Positions 44,269 to 52,765 of a DNA stretch of 64,000 nucleotides are shown here, in pieces. Made by a program: the position numbers and the translations under genes. Origin of the DNA: SB25 sp050180705 (GTDB lineage: Bacteria > Bacteroidota > Bacteroidia > Bacteroidales > Tenuifilaceae); contig JBFXDX010000001.1 of NCBI GenBank assembly GCA_050180705.1, positions 521,772 through 585,771 of the forward strand. The letters are read 5' to 3'. Each line of letters begins with the position of its first letter. Position 1 is the first letter of the stretch. The notes beneath the pieces are model-generated. The model was not told the origin of the DNA. It ran no database searches and saw only the letters and a program-made list of their open reading frames with translations.

Positions 44269-45351
44269 ATGAAAAGAATATTATTCATCGACCGTGATGG
44301 AACCATAATAAAAGAACCTACAGATTTTCAGGTTGACAACTACAGTAAACTTGAATTTATGCCAGGAGTGTTTACTTGGCTTGGAAAAATCAGCAAAGAA
44401 CTGAATTACATGTTGATTATGGTTACTAATCAGGATGGACTTGGAACCTGTTCTTTTCCTGAGGAAACCTTTTGGGGACCTCAAAACCTTATAATCAAAA
44501 CACTTGAAAGTGAAGGAATTACTTTCGATGAAATCCTTATCGACCGCTCGTTCGATTACGAAAACAAGCCTACCCGTAAGCCTGGCATCGTAATGCTTAA
44601 GCATTACCTAAACGGGAACTTCGATATTGCGAACTCATGGGTTATTGGCGACAGAACTACCGATGTACAACTGGCTAAAAACCTTGGATGCAAATCAATT
44701 TTCATTGGTGAAAATCCCTATAAAAAGGCTACTGCCAATGCAACAAATTGGGAAGATATTTACCGTATTGTAAAACCCCAAAGAACAGCCAGCATCACAC
44801 GCAAAACCAACGAAACCTCGATTAACATTAATATCAACCTCGATGGCAATGGTAATTCGAACATCAATTCAGGCCTAAAATTTCTCGACCATATGCTAGA
44901 GCAACTGGCTAAACACTCGGGTATCAACTTAGCCATTAATTGTAAGGGTGATTTAGAGGTTGATGAACATCACACAATGGAAGACATTGCCATTACGCTT
45001 GGCGAGGCTTTAAAAATCGCCATTGGCGATAAAAAAGGGATGAACCGCTATGGTTTTTTTCTACCAATGGATGAGAGTAGCGCTATGGTAACGCTTGATT
45101 TTAGTGGACGGCCATACCTTGCTTGGAATGCAGAGTTTAAGCGCGAACGCATTGGAGATGTCCCCACAGAGATGTTTAAGCATTTTTTTCACTCGTTAAC
45201 CTACAGTGCAGGTTTAACACTACATATTGAGGCAAAGGGCGAAAACGAACATCACAAGATTGAAGCAATCTTCAAGGCTTTAGCCAAATCAATGGGAATG
45301 GCTATTCAGCAATACGGGAATCAACTGCCTTCTACAAAAGGAATATTGTAG
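44269..45351 (+). CDS. hisB: Bifunctional histidinol-phosphatase / imidazoleglycerol-phosphate dehydratase
   Basis: 360 aa. An N-terminal HAD phosphatase (DRDGTIIKEP, catalytic Asp pair; residues about 1-165) is fused to imidazoleglycerol-phosphate dehydratase (DEHHTMEDIAITLG and ENEHHKIEAIFKALAKSM, metal ligands; about 170-360). It supplies two histidine steps. It lies 52 bp downstream of the hisD-hisC fusion. Confidence 0.96.
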   Translation: MKRILFIDRDGTIIKEPTDFQVDNYSKLEFMPGVFTWLGKISKELNYMLIMVTNQDGLGTCSFPEETFWGPQNLIIKTLESEGITFDEILIDRSFDYENKPTRKPGIVMLKHYLNGNFDIANSWVIGDRTTDVQLAKNLGCKSIFIGENPYKKATANATNWEDIYRIVKPQRTASITRKTNETSINININLDGNGNSNINSGLKFLDHMLEQLAKHSGINLAINCKGDLEVDEHHTMEDIAITLGEALKIAIGDKKGMNRYGFFLPMDESSAMVTLDFSGRPYLAWNAEFKRERIGDVPTEMFKHFFHSLTYSAGLTLHIEAKGENEHHKIEAIFKALAKSMGMAIQQYGNQLPSTKGIL

Positions 45352-45405
45352 TTGCTCGTTGATGGTTGATAGTTGTTCGTAAATCATTTTTAATCTTTAA
45401 TTACA

Positions 45406-45993
45406 ATGAAAATTGGAATAATAAACTATGGTGCGGGAAATTTAGCCTCGGTAATAAATACAATCGACAAATTGGGGTACAAAACCGAGATAATTCGGCA
45501 ACCTGAGCAACTTTATAGCATTGATAAGATAATAATTCCAGGCGTTGGACACGCTGGTAAAGCAATGCAAAACCTCAATGAATCTGGGCTTGCAAATGCA
45601 TTAAAATCAACTCAAAAACCAACACTTGGAATCTGTCTGGGAATGCAATTAATGGGTAATTTCAGCGATGAGGGGAATACTGAATGTTTAGGTATTATGA
45701 ATTTTGATGTAATGAAACTCGATATCAGCCTCAAAACTCCACACATGGGATGGAATAGAATTAAAGTCTCTCAAAACCCATTATTTACAGGTATTCCAAA
45801 TAATACTTGGTTCTACTTTGTACACAGTTTCTATGTTGCTCAAAATAAACTCAGTATTGCAGAATGTGACTACGAAAAAAGCATCTGTGCAGCAGTAAAC
45901 CTAGATAATTTCTGGGGAGTGCAGTTCCACCCCGAAAAAAGTGGTGAATATGGAATTCAAATCATCAAAAACTTTATAGAACTATGCGAATAA
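45406..45993 (+). CDS. hisH: Imidazole glycerol phosphate synthase, glutaminase subunit
   Basis: 195 aa class-I glutamine amidotransferase. The nucleophile Cys is in TLGICLGMQLMG, and the His/Glu pair is in GVQFHPEKSG. It supplies ammonia to HisF. Its end overlaps hisA by 10 bases. Confidence 0.96.
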   Translation: MKIGIINYGAGNLASVINTIDKLGYKTEIIRQPEQLYSIDKIIIPGVGHAGKAMQNLNESGLANALKSTQKPTLGICLGMQLMGNFSDEGNTECLGIMNFDVMKLDISLKTPHMGWNRIKVSQNPLFTGIPNNTWFYFVHSFYVAQNKLSIAECDYEKSICAAVNLDNFWGVQFHPEKSGEYGIQIIKNFIELCE

Positions 45994-46709
45994 TTTCTGC
46001 AATAGACTTAATTGAAGGTAAGTGCGTTAGACTATGTCAGGGTGACTATAGCCAAACAAAAATTTACTCAAACAATCCCGTTGAACAGGCCAAAATATTT
46101 GAGGATATTGGTTTCTCGCATCTTCACCTTGTCGATTTAGACGGTGCAAAAAATGGACAACCAAAAAACATTGATATTCTCAATAAAATTAGCACGACTA
46201 CAAGGTTGAAAATCGATTTTGGAGGTGGAATCAGATCCTCACAATCAGCAATGGATGCATTGAATGCTGGTGCAAACCAAATAAATATTGGAACTGCTCT
46301 AATTACCAATGCAAGTTTTACTGAGAATCTTATTGCTGAATTTGGATTTGAGAAGATAATTGCTGCACTCGACAGCCTTAATCTAGAGGTTAAAACCCAC
46401 GGCTGGAGCAATGGCTCATCACTAAACATCATTGATGTTATTAAAAACCTTCAAACTAAAGGAATTGTAAATTTTACAGTAACCGATATTGGTCGCGATG
46501 GAATGCTAACAGGACCATCTGTATTACTATATCAATCTATACTCGAAAGTTTTCCAAATATTAACCTGATTGCCAGTGGAGGTGTAAGTTCAATGAACGA
46601 CATTAAAACACTAAGTCAACTTAATATTGATGGAGTGATTGTAGGTAAAGCCATTTACGAAAACAAGTTAAATCTCGAAAAATTAACCAAATGCTATCGA
46701 AACGAATAA
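45984..46709 (+). CDS. hisA: ProFAR isomerase
   Basis: 241-aa TIM barrel. Conserved MRIISAIDLIEGKCVRL start with the catalytic Asp, the phosphate motifs DFGGGI and VTDIGRDGML with the second Asp, and ASGGVSS. It overlaps both hisH (10 bases) and hisF (19 bases), so the three are translationally coupled. Confidence 0.96.
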   Translation: MRIISAIDLIEGKCVRLCQGDYSQTKIYSNNPVEQAKIFEDIGFSHLHLVDLDGAKNGQPKNIDILNKISTTTRLKIDFGGGIRSSQSAMDALNAGANQINIGTALITNASFTENLIAEFGFEKIIAALDSLNLEVKTHGWSNGSSLNIIDVIKNLQTKGIVNFTVTDIGRDGMLTGPSVLLYQSILESFPNINLIASGGVSSMNDIKTLSQLNIDGVIVGKAIYENKLNLEKLTKCYRNE

Positions 46710-47446
46710 TTCCATGTCTCGACGTTAAGAATGGGCGAACAGTAAAAGGAGTCAACTTTAACAACCTAGCCGATGCTGGCGACCCTGTTGAACTAGCCTA
46801 CCGCTACTACACCGAGGGTGCCGACGAACTTGTACTGCTCGACATTTCAGCTACTCTCGAAGGTCGTGAAACTTTCGCCAAAGTAGTTGAAGATGTAGCA
46901 AAAGTCATTGCAATTCCTTTTACTGTTGGAGGTGGAATTAGAACTATCAACGAAGTTGATAAGTTGCTAAAGGCTGGTGCCGATAAGGTATCACTCAACA
47001 CTGCAGCAATTCAAAACCCCACATTGATAACCCAAATTGCAGAAATTTACGGATCGCAATGTGTAGTGGTAGCCATTGATGCTGAAATAGTCGATAACAA
47101 CTGGGTTGTGGTAAGTCACGCTGGAACACAAAACACAAATCTAATACCGCTTAACTGGGCTTTAAAAGCCCAAGAACTAGGTGCTGGAGAAATACTACTT
47201 ACCTCCTACTCCTCCGATGGAACGCAGGCTGGTTTTGCAGTCGAACTAACAGCATTGCTTTCATCAAATCTAAAAATACCTGTAATTGCATCGGGTGGAG
47301 CAGGAACCAAAGAACACTTTTTAGATGTATTCAATAAGGGAAAGGCTGACGCAGCCTTAGCTGCTGGTGTATTTCACTTTGGAAAAATCGGAATTGGAGA
47401 ACTGAAGACATATCTAATTGAAAATGGGGTAGCATGTAGAAAGTAG
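46691..47446 (+). CDS. hisF: Imidazole glycerol phosphate synthase, cyclase subunit
   Basis: 251-aa TIM barrel paralogous to HisA. Start MLSKRIIPCLDVKNGRTVKG with the catalytic Asp, FTVGGGIRT, and ASGGAGTKEH. It pairs with HisH. It overlaps hisA by 19 bases. Confidence 0.97.
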   Translation: MLSKRIIPCLDVKNGRTVKGVNFNNLADAGDPVELAYRYYTEGADELVLLDISATLEGRETFAKVVEDVAKVIAIPFTVGGGIRTINEVDKLLKAGADKVSLNTAAIQNPTLITQIAEIYGSQCVVVAIDAEIVDNNWVVVSHAGTQNTNLIPLNWALKAQELGAGEILLTSYSSDGTQAGFAVELTALLSSNLKIPVIASGGAGTKEHFLDVFNKGKADAALAAGVFHFGKIGIGELKTYLIENGVACRK

Positions 47447-47516
47447 AGATGGTTGCATTTTATTTTGCATTCTATCTTCTAACTAATAACAACAAATTTT
47501 TAAACGATAAACAAAT

Positions 47517-48176
47517 ATGACAACATTAAATTTTGAAAAACTAAATGGATTAATTCCTGCCATTATGCAGGATGCATCAACCAACCGAGTACTTATGCTT
47601 GGATTTATGAACCGTGAAGCCCTTGAAAAAACAAAGCAAACAGGGTTCGCCACATTTTACAGCCGAACCCGTAGGCAAATTTGGACAAAGGGCGAAACAT
47701 CGGGCAATTACCTAAAAGTATTAGACATTAAACCCGATTGTGATGGTGATACACTGCTTGTAAAAGTTAGTCCACAAGGACCAGTTTGCCACACAGGCTC
47801 CGATACTTGTTTCGATGAAACAAACTCAATAAATATTCAGTTTCTAGAGCAACTAGAGCAACTAATCAAGGAGCGTAAAAACGCATCGCCAAACGAGAGT
47901 TATACGGCCAAACTCCTTGCAGATGGTCCTAAACGTATTGCAAAAAAACTTGGTGAAGAGGCCGTTGAACTTGCTTTGGAAGCAGAAAATGGAACAAAGG
48001 ATAGATTCCTCGATGAAAGCGCCGACCTTATGTACCACCTATTAGTTTTATTAACTGCAAAAGGTTTTTCCTTGACCGATATCGCCGAAAGGTTAAAAGA
48101 ACGTCACTCACAGAGCAAAGCAAGTAAATCGGAAGTAGATGATTTTCAGCGTGGAGAAAAGCAATGGGGTAAATAA
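47517..48176 (+). CDS. hisIE: Phosphoribosyl-AMP cyclohydrolase / phosphoribosyl-ATP pyrophosphatase
   Basis: 219 aa. The N-terminal cyclohydrolase has FYSRTRRQIWTKGETSGN and the metal-binding DCDGDTLLVKV with GPVCHTGSDTCF. The C-terminal pyrophosphatase (from about residue 120) has KKLGEEAVELALEA and the DESADLMYHLLVLL helix. It carries out steps 2 and 3 and completes the pathway. The last gene of the operon; no strong terminator follows before the tRNA-Arg promoter. Confidence 0.96.
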   Translation: MTTLNFEKLNGLIPAIMQDASTNRVLMLGFMNREALEKTKQTGFATFYSRTRRQIWTKGETSGNYLKVLDIKPDCDGDTLLVKVSPQGPVCHTGSDTCFDETNSINIQFLEQLEQLIKERKNASPNESYTAKLLADGPKRIAKKLGEEAVELALEAENGTKDRFLDESADLMYHLLVLLTAKGFSLTDIAERLKERHSQSKASKSEVDDFQRGEKQWGK

Positions 48177-48243
48177 AACTGAAAATTTTTCAGAAAAAAT
48201 CATCAATCTGGCGAAATTGCTTTTTATTTCTGATGAATATTTA

Positions 48244-48251
48244 TAATTTTG
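48244..48251 (+). promoter_or_regulatory. -7 box of the tRNA-Arg promoter
   Basis: TAATTTTG fits TAnnTTTG exactly, 19 bp before the mature tRNA. A TTG at 48217-48219 is 24 bp upstream, longer than the usual spacer, so the -33 element is uncertain. Confidence 0.55.
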
Positions 48252-48270
48252 CGCCGCAAAGTTATTGGCA

Positions 48271-48344
48271 GGTTCCGTAGCTCAGTTGGATAGAGCAACA
48301 GCCTTCTAAGCTGTGGGTCCCGCGTTCGAATCGCGGCGGAATCA
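48271..48344 (+). tRNA. tRNA-Arg (anticodon TCT)
   Basis: 74-nt cloverleaf: acceptor GGTTCCG/CGGAATC, D-arm AGCTCAGTTGGATAGAGC, anticodon loop CTTCTAA (TCT at 48305-48307, reads AGA), T-loop GTTCGAATC. No encoded CCA. It is immediately followed by a terminator that also forms the left copy of a direct repeat around hipBA. Confidence 0.97.
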
Positions 48345-48355
48345 CCCAGAAAATC

Positions 48356-48390
48356 AAAGCCTTACAGAGATGTAAGGCTTTTCTATTTTT
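48356..48390 (+). terminator. Terminator of tRNA-Arg
   Basis: AAAGCCTTACA (48356-48366) and TGTAAGGCTTT (48371-48381) form an 11-bp stem with a GAGA loop and a T-rich tail. Confidence 0.88.
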
Positions 48391-48398
48391 ATTCTATT
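48370..48398 (+). repeat. 29-bp direct repeat, left copy (flanks hipBA)
   Basis: The 29 bases starting ATGTAAGGCTTTTC and ending TATTCTATT are identical at 48370-48398 and 50477-50505. With one mismatch the match extends to 33 of 34. The left copy is the 3' half of the tRNA-Arg terminator. The repeats bracket about 2.1 kb containing the hipBA genes. Confidence 0.85.
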
Positions 48399-48494
48399 TA
48401 AACTACCTCTCTACAAATCACTTTCTACAATTCTAAAAATACCTGCACATCAATATCTTCAAGAAATTCAGAATACATACCATTCAGTTACTAT

Positions 48495-49799
48495 TTACTC
48501 TATATTAATAAGTGTTTTGGATATTGCCTCCTTAAGATTTTGTGAAACATTTACCTTCTCGGCATAACCGTTCCATTTACCTACAACACTATTTATTTCA
48601 TCAATTATGAACCCTGCTTTTTTACAACGAATTGATTTGCCTATTAATAGCATATCATTCTTATTAATGTTGCTACGCTTTCCATTAATACTTAAAGCAT
48701 GTTGGCTTACCCATTGGTGGTTCGGTTGATAGGCATGGCAAATATCATAAGCAGGCGCTAGCTCCCAAACTCCATCTTTTTTTAATCTGAATGAGAAGTT
48801 TTTGGTATGATCATCACAATTCCGTGCTATTACATTAAATACCATTCGCCTAAACATTTGCTCTGCATCAGGGTATGGTAAACGAAGTTCCCTCATGGTT
48901 TGAAATAACTGCTCATAACTAAAACTGGTCACAGCATTGTAATCAAAGTGCTTTATGGCGCAAAATGTTTGAATATGGTGTTTTGTATCTCCACCCTCTC
49001 TATCAAATCTTTTTGTCATAAAATGCGCCCGTCCATTCTCCTCAAACAATCTTGATGGCATCATTTCAATTCCACAATCGGTTGCCATATTATAGTATGC
49101 CATTTCCACTCGCCCATACCCATGAGAAGTGCCAAGTTGAACATCACTAACACCATCCAACTTAAGAAGCCAATGTTCAAAATCCTTCGGGGCATTGGCC
49201 TGACCCGATCTAACCTCTCCTGTTTTCTCGTTGTAGGCAATAATCGCTTTAGGTCTAGCCCCCCCCGCAGATGTACCTATTCGCAATATTTCTAGCATTG
49301 CTTTTTCTTCATCCTGCTTAAGGTTTGTAGTAAAAGCCTCTTTTTTCGAAAGCATATTCTTTGCAATGCTTACAAGGCTATCAATCTCGACTGAGAATGT
49401 ATTTTTTCGCTCCTTCAATGTAGCAGGTTCAAATTCCAATGCCCCCATCCCCCTTGTACCAATAAAGCAAAGCATTTCCAATGGATTCATACTATTTACG
49501 GGGCGACCTTGCTGTGCTAACCACATATTGATTAGCTCATTACCATACTTATCGGGTAAAGAGTCGGCAAGTAATCCTGGTAAACCTTTAAATGTATCGA
49601 GCGCTCCATTTGGCAACCTTCTATGAGCAGAAAAATCAAATCTTGACTTTTCTGAATCAATTGGCATCATCAATGGCGCTAGATCCCATTTTAAATTTTT
49701 AAAGGAAGGATCATACTCGAATGTGGCATAACCTAAATCATCATTCCACGCTACTGCACCAACTAACTTTCCCCAAATTTTAACCTCTGCTACGTTCAT
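48495..49799 (-). CDS. hipA: HipA-family serine/threonine kinase toxin
   Basis: 434 aa from ATG 49799, 2 bp after the hipB stop (a TTG at 49808 would overlap hipB). The N-terminal subdomain is followed by GTSAGGARPKA (about residue 175, nucleotide-binding loop region), the catalytic NCDDHTKNFSF (about 319) and the metal-binding LAPAYDICHAY. In E. coli, HipA phosphorylates glutamyl-tRNA synthetase; the target here is unknown. It pairs with the upstream HTH antitoxin. Confidence 0.93.
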   Translation of the reverse strand: MNVAEVKIWGKLVGAVAWNDDLGYATFEYDPSFKNLKWDLAPLMMPIDSEKSRFDFSAHRRLPNGALDTFKGLPGLLADSLPDKYGNELINMWLAQQGRPVNSMNPLEMLCFIGTRGMGALEFEPATLKERKNTFSVEIDSLVSIAKNMLSKKEAFTTNLKQDEEKAMLEILRIGTSAGGARPKAIIAYNEKTGEVRSGQANAPKDFEHWLLKLDGVSDVQLGTSHGYGRVEMAYYNMATDCGIEMMPSRLFEENGRAHFMTKRFDREGGDTKHHIQTFCAIKHFDYNAVTSFSYEQLFQTMRELRLPYPDAEQMFRRMVFNVIARNCDDHTKNFSFRLKKDGVWELAPAYDICHAYQPNHQWVSQHALSINGKRSNINKNDMLLIGKSIRCKKAGFIIDEINSVVGKWNGYAEKVNVSQNLKEAISKTLINIE

Positions 49800-49801
49800 T
49801 T

Positions 49802-50149
49802 TTACCAATCACTTTTAAAGTTTTCATCTTTGGAGTTGCCTCTCGCCCTTTGCCTCTTATCTTTTTCGGCTTTTGCTAATGCTAAAGGGCTAATTACTGT
49901 AGGTATGGAAAATACCTCCATCACTTGTAATTGATTTAAGACCCGAAGCACCTGTATGAGCGTAGCCAGCGTAACCGTTTCGCCCCTTTCTAGCAAACTC
50001 AACGTTGAACGACTTATTCCTGCCATTTTAGCCAAATTATTCTGAGTTTTGTTCTGTTCAAGTCGATGGTGTTTTACATATCGTCCAATATGCTCTGCAA
50101 GCGCTTTATCGCTCATCGACACCCAATTAACGTATGATATATCAGTCAT
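49802..50149 (-). CDS. hipB: HipB-like antitoxin, XRE-family regulator
   Basis: 115 aa starting at ATG 50149. The XRE helix-turn-helix is QNNLAKMAGISRSTLSLLERGET at about residues 40-62. The C-terminal tail (residues 90-115) is basic. The start codon lies within one of three copies of an operator-like repeat, supporting autorepression as in other hipBA operons. Confidence 0.9.
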   Translation of the reverse strand: MTDISYVNWVSMSDKALAEHIGRYVKHHRLEQNKTQNNLAKMAGISRSTLSLLERGETVTLATLIQVLRVLNQLQVMEVFSIPTVISPLALAKAEKDKRQRARGNSKDENFKSDW

Positions 50150-50152
50150 AAA
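50131..50152 (-). promoter_or_regulatory. hipBA operator-like repeat, copy 3 (inverted)
   Basis: Minus-strand ATGACTGATATATCATAC, preceded by TTT, matches the two plus-strand copies at most positions. It covers the hipB start codon and first codons. Confidence 0.6.
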
Positions 50153-50167
50153 TAAAATTTTTGATAG

Positions 50168-50189
50168 TTTATGAATGATTTGACATACA
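50168..50189 (+). promoter_or_regulatory. hipBA operator-like repeat, copy 1
   Basis: ATGAATGATTTGACATAC preceded by TTT. It overlaps the start of a minus-strand -7 box, TACATTTG (50195-50188), for hipB. Confidence 0.6.
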
Positions 50190-50262
50190 AATGTAAATAT
50201 TTATAATCAGAAAAACATTATTAATTGCATTATATTTCATTCATTAAACTCATTTTATACAC

Positions 50263-50284
50263 TTTATGAATGATTTATCATACA
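50263..50284 (+). promoter_or_regulatory. hipBA operator-like repeat, copy 2
   Basis: ATGAATGATTTATCATAC preceded by TTT, differing from copy 1 at two positions, 95 bp away. Confidence 0.6.
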
Positions 50285-50476
50285 TTAAAAATGCGTTGAT
50301 TAATTTTATATTTATTACAACAGATGCTTTTAGTAACAGAAATAATCCAAAATCATCCTTTAGCTAGATAACATTATAGCCGTGCTTTACTTGCTTCGTC
50401 AAGCACTGTATTTTCAAAACTATCCAAGTAAATTTAAATTGTGCGCTCGAAATAGTAACCAAGCGCTTCCCTTAAA
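50285..50476. other. Non-coding stretch between hipBA operators and right direct repeat
   Basis: About 190 bp without a credible gene. It holds a GTGCTT (50382-50387) / AAGCAC (50401-50406) hairpin followed by TGTATTTTC, and GCGCTCGAAAT near 50445-50455, which is vaguely like a tRNA T-loop. Probably cassette end sequence. Confidence 0.4.
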
Positions 50477-50505
50477 ATGTAAGGCTTTTCTATTTTTATT
50501 CTATT
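50477..50505 (+). repeat. 29-bp direct repeat, right copy (flanks hipBA)
   Basis: Identical to 48370-48398. No stem partner (GCCTTACA) precedes this copy, so it is a bare repeat of the terminator half, as expected for an insertion-generated or recombination site. Confidence 0.85.
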
Positions 50506-50524
50506 AAAACATTATTAACACTGT

Positions 50525-50555
50525 TTTGTAAAATTTGATTTTTATTATACTTTAG
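50525..50555 (+). promoter_or_regulatory. Promoter of the SH3 lipoprotein gene
   Basis: TTTG (50525-50528), a 19-bp spacer and TACTTTAG (50548-50555, one mismatch) lie about 40 bp before the ATG. It is partly downstream of the right direct repeat. Confidence 0.6.
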
Positions 50556-50595
50556 CCATAGTTCTAAATTTAACGTAACCAAAAATCAAATCAAT

Positions 50596-51342
50596 ATGAA
50601 AATCAAAAATCTATTAAATGCTTTGCTTGCTTGTTCTGCATTATTTTTTGTTTCCTGCCAAGTAAATAGTTCAAAATCATTTTCCGATATAGCCTCGGAG
50701 GATAGCACCAACGTGGCTGTTTGTGTATGGGACAATGTATCTTTAAAAGAAACTGCCGATGAAAATGGAAAATGGTTATCATCATTAAGTCTTGGTGAAA
50801 CTGTAATTTATCTTGGCAAAGAGCAAAGCGTTGAAACAGCAAAGAAAGCCGTAACCTATTATAATATCCGACTAAAAGATGGTAAAGAAGGTTGGTCTCA
50901 AGCGGACTTTATTATTCTTGGAAGCAAGCCTGCTGCAATAATCGAAGATAGCCCCATTTATTCTCGCCCCGATCTACTAAATAAAACCGATAAGGTTTTC
51001 TCATCGATGGATATAGTTGCTGTTAAATCGGAAAATAACGGATTTATTGAAGTTACCGGAAAACGCAAGGATGGTAAATGGCTTGAAACTGGCTGGATAA
51101 AAAGTAGCGCTGTAACATACAAAGATGTTGATGTTGCTGTGGCAAAATTTGCTAGCAAGGCCATGAGCATTAAGGAAGAATCTAAGAAAATTGAAGCAAT
51201 TGAAGATATTATCAATAACTCCGATTTAGATTCATCAATCTTTATCGAGAACTTAAAAAGTTTCCTTCCAAAAGATGATATCGACGAAGATAGCTCAGAA
51301 TCGGAAGGAGAAATAGAATCTGATTCAGACGAAGCAGAATAG
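50596..51342 (+). CDS. SH3-domain lipoprotein
   Basis: 248 aa. Lipobox FFVSC (Cys21). Two bacterial SH3-like repeats can be read: residues about 42-110 (VCVWDNVSLKETADENGKW, GWSQADFI) and 115-175 (DSPIYSRPDL, WLETGWIKSSAV). The tail is very acidic (ESEGEIESDSDEAE). Probably envelope-located and peptide- or wall-binding; exact role unknown. Confidence 0.8.
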   Translation: MKIKNLLNALLACSALFFVSCQVNSSKSFSDIASEDSTNVAVCVWDNVSLKETADENGKWLSSLSLGETVIYLGKEQSVETAKKAVTYYNIRLKDGKEGWSQADFIILGSKPAAIIEDSPIYSRPDLLNKTDKVFSSMDIVAVKSENNGFIEVTGKRKDGKWLETGWIKSSAVTYKDVDVAVAKFASKAMSIKEESKKIEAIEDIINNSDLDSSIFIENLKSFLPKDDIDEDSSESEGEIESDSDEAE

Positions 51343-51364
51343 TTTTTTTCTATATTTTATACGT

Positions 51365-51392
51365 AAAGGATCTTCAGCATTGAAGATCCTTT
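51365..51392 (+). terminator. Terminator of the SH3 lipoprotein gene
   Basis: AAAGGATCTTCA (51365-51376) / TGAAGATCCTTT (51381-51392) with a GCAT loop, followed by ATTGTTTT. Confidence 0.85.
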
Positions 51393-51482
51393 ATTGTTTT
51401 ACATCCTCCTTTAACATTGTTTATCTTTTTGATTTGAACACCATTATAATTATTGCATTATATTTCGAACAAAATTTTAAGC

Positions 51483-52628
51483 ATGAAAATTCCACAAATT
51501 GCAATATTTATCACCATCGTATTATCTATCTACTTTTTGGTAAATAGTTTTATTTATGTTCAAACAAAACCTGTATTCTCAATAGCAACCTTTGGCATTT
51601 GGCTTAAAGTTGCATTCTGGCTGCTGGTTCTCTCCTACCCATTGGGTAGAGTTTTGGAAGGAATCTTTGATGGAAACATATTCTCTATTTTAGTAAAAAT
51701 TGGATCGATATGGTTGGGCGCAATGCTTTACCTTTTTATTATCTTTTTAATTCTGCTAATAGTACGATTTTCCAATAATCTATTTAACTATAGCGAATAT
51801 CTTGATTTTAAGAGTCATTTAAACTATAAGCAAATAGCCGTTTTTGTAGTTTACACCATAACAACATTAGTTTTGATTGCTGGTCATATAAATGCAATAA
51901 ATCCTAAGGTAAGCAAGGTCAACATAAAAACTAATAAGATTTCTGATGATAATGGGCTAAGAATAGTTGCGGTTTCCGACATACATTTAGGAACTATTAT
52001 TGGAAAAAAACGCCTGAGCAAACTAGTAAACCTTATCAACGAACAAAAACCCGATATTGTCCTTTTAGCAGGTGATATATTCGATGAAGATATTGCTCCT
52101 GTAGTTAATGGCGGAATGGGAAAACTATTCGAAGACATCAACTCTAAATACGGAATTTATGCCGTAACGGGAAATCATGAGTACTTTGGAAATTTTGAGG
52201 CTAAAATCGCCTATCTAAAACAGCACAAAGTGAATGTTCTTAGGGATTCCTCGGCACTTATTGATAATTTTTATGTAATAGGCCGCGATGACAGGCAAAG
52301 TAATGCAGCTCTAAAACGAAACAGAAAAACGATTGAGGAATTGGTAAATGGCCTTGATAAATCAAAATTTATGATTCTGTTGGATCATCAACCATACCAT
52401 TTAAATGAGGCTCAGGAAAATGGGATCGATTTGCAGCTATCGGGACATACACACGACGGACAAATGTGGCCATTCAACTATGCAACCCAAGGAATTTTTG
52501 AAGTAAGCAAAGGCTATCTAAAAAAAGGGAATACTCACTATTACGTTTCTACCGGTTTTGGAACCTGGGGTCCAAGAGTAAGAATTGGAAATAGACCTGA
52601 GATTGTTGTAATCGATCTTAATCATTAA
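51483..52628 (+). CDS. Membrane-anchored metallophosphoesterase (YkuE-like)
   Basis: 381 aa from ATG 51483. Four N-terminal hydrophobic segments (to about residue 145) precede a calcineurin-like phosphoesterase domain: VAVSDIHLGTIIG (DxH), LLAGDIFDE (GDxxD), TGNHEYFG (GNH), LLDHQPYH and LSGHTHDGQMWPF (GHxH). These bind two metal ions. A role in lipid or envelope phosphate metabolism is inferred. The domain faces the cytoplasm or periplasm depending on topology, which is not determined. Confidence 0.88.
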   Translation: MKIPQIAIFITIVLSIYFLVNSFIYVQTKPVFSIATFGIWLKVAFWLLVLSYPLGRVLEGIFDGNIFSILVKIGSIWLGAMLYLFIIFLILLIVRFSNNLFNYSEYLDFKSHLNYKQIAVFVVYTITTLVLIAGHINAINPKVSKVNIKTNKISDDNGLRIVAVSDIHLGTIIGKKRLSKLVNLINEQKPDIVLLAGDIFDEDIAPVVNGGMGKLFEDINSKYGIYAVTGNHEYFGNFEAKIAYLKQHKVNVLRDSSALIDNFYVIGRDDRQSNAALKRNRKTIEELVNGLDKSKFMILLDHQPYHLNEAQENGIDLQLSGHTHDGQMWPFNYATQGIFEVSKGYLKKGNTHYYVSTGFGTWGPRVRIGNRPEIVVIDLNH

Positions 52629-52737
52629 AACTAATAACAATCAACAAATAAGCACATTGTTGATAACTTATATCAATAAATATCAAACCATTACGACATA
52701 AATATCAAAATAAATTATTATCGTAACGGTTAATGAT

Positions 52738-52745
52738 TATTTTTG
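52738..52745 (+). promoter_or_regulatory. -7 box of the dnaX promoter
   Basis: TATTTTTG fits TAnnTTTG exactly, 20 bp before the dnaX ATG. No clear -33 TTTG is found at the right distance. Confidence 0.5.
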
Positions 52746-52765
52746 TGATTGCAAAAAAATGATTA

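Noticed and set aside
48179..48193. Terminator after hisIE
   Set aside because: CTGAAAA/TTTTCAG is a palindrome with a one-base loop and no T-run, so it cannot act as a hairpin terminator.
50440..50476. Remnant of a tRNA gene next to the right direct repeat
   Set aside because: GCGCTCGAAAT resembles a T-loop for about nine bases, but no arms or acceptor stem can be drawn.
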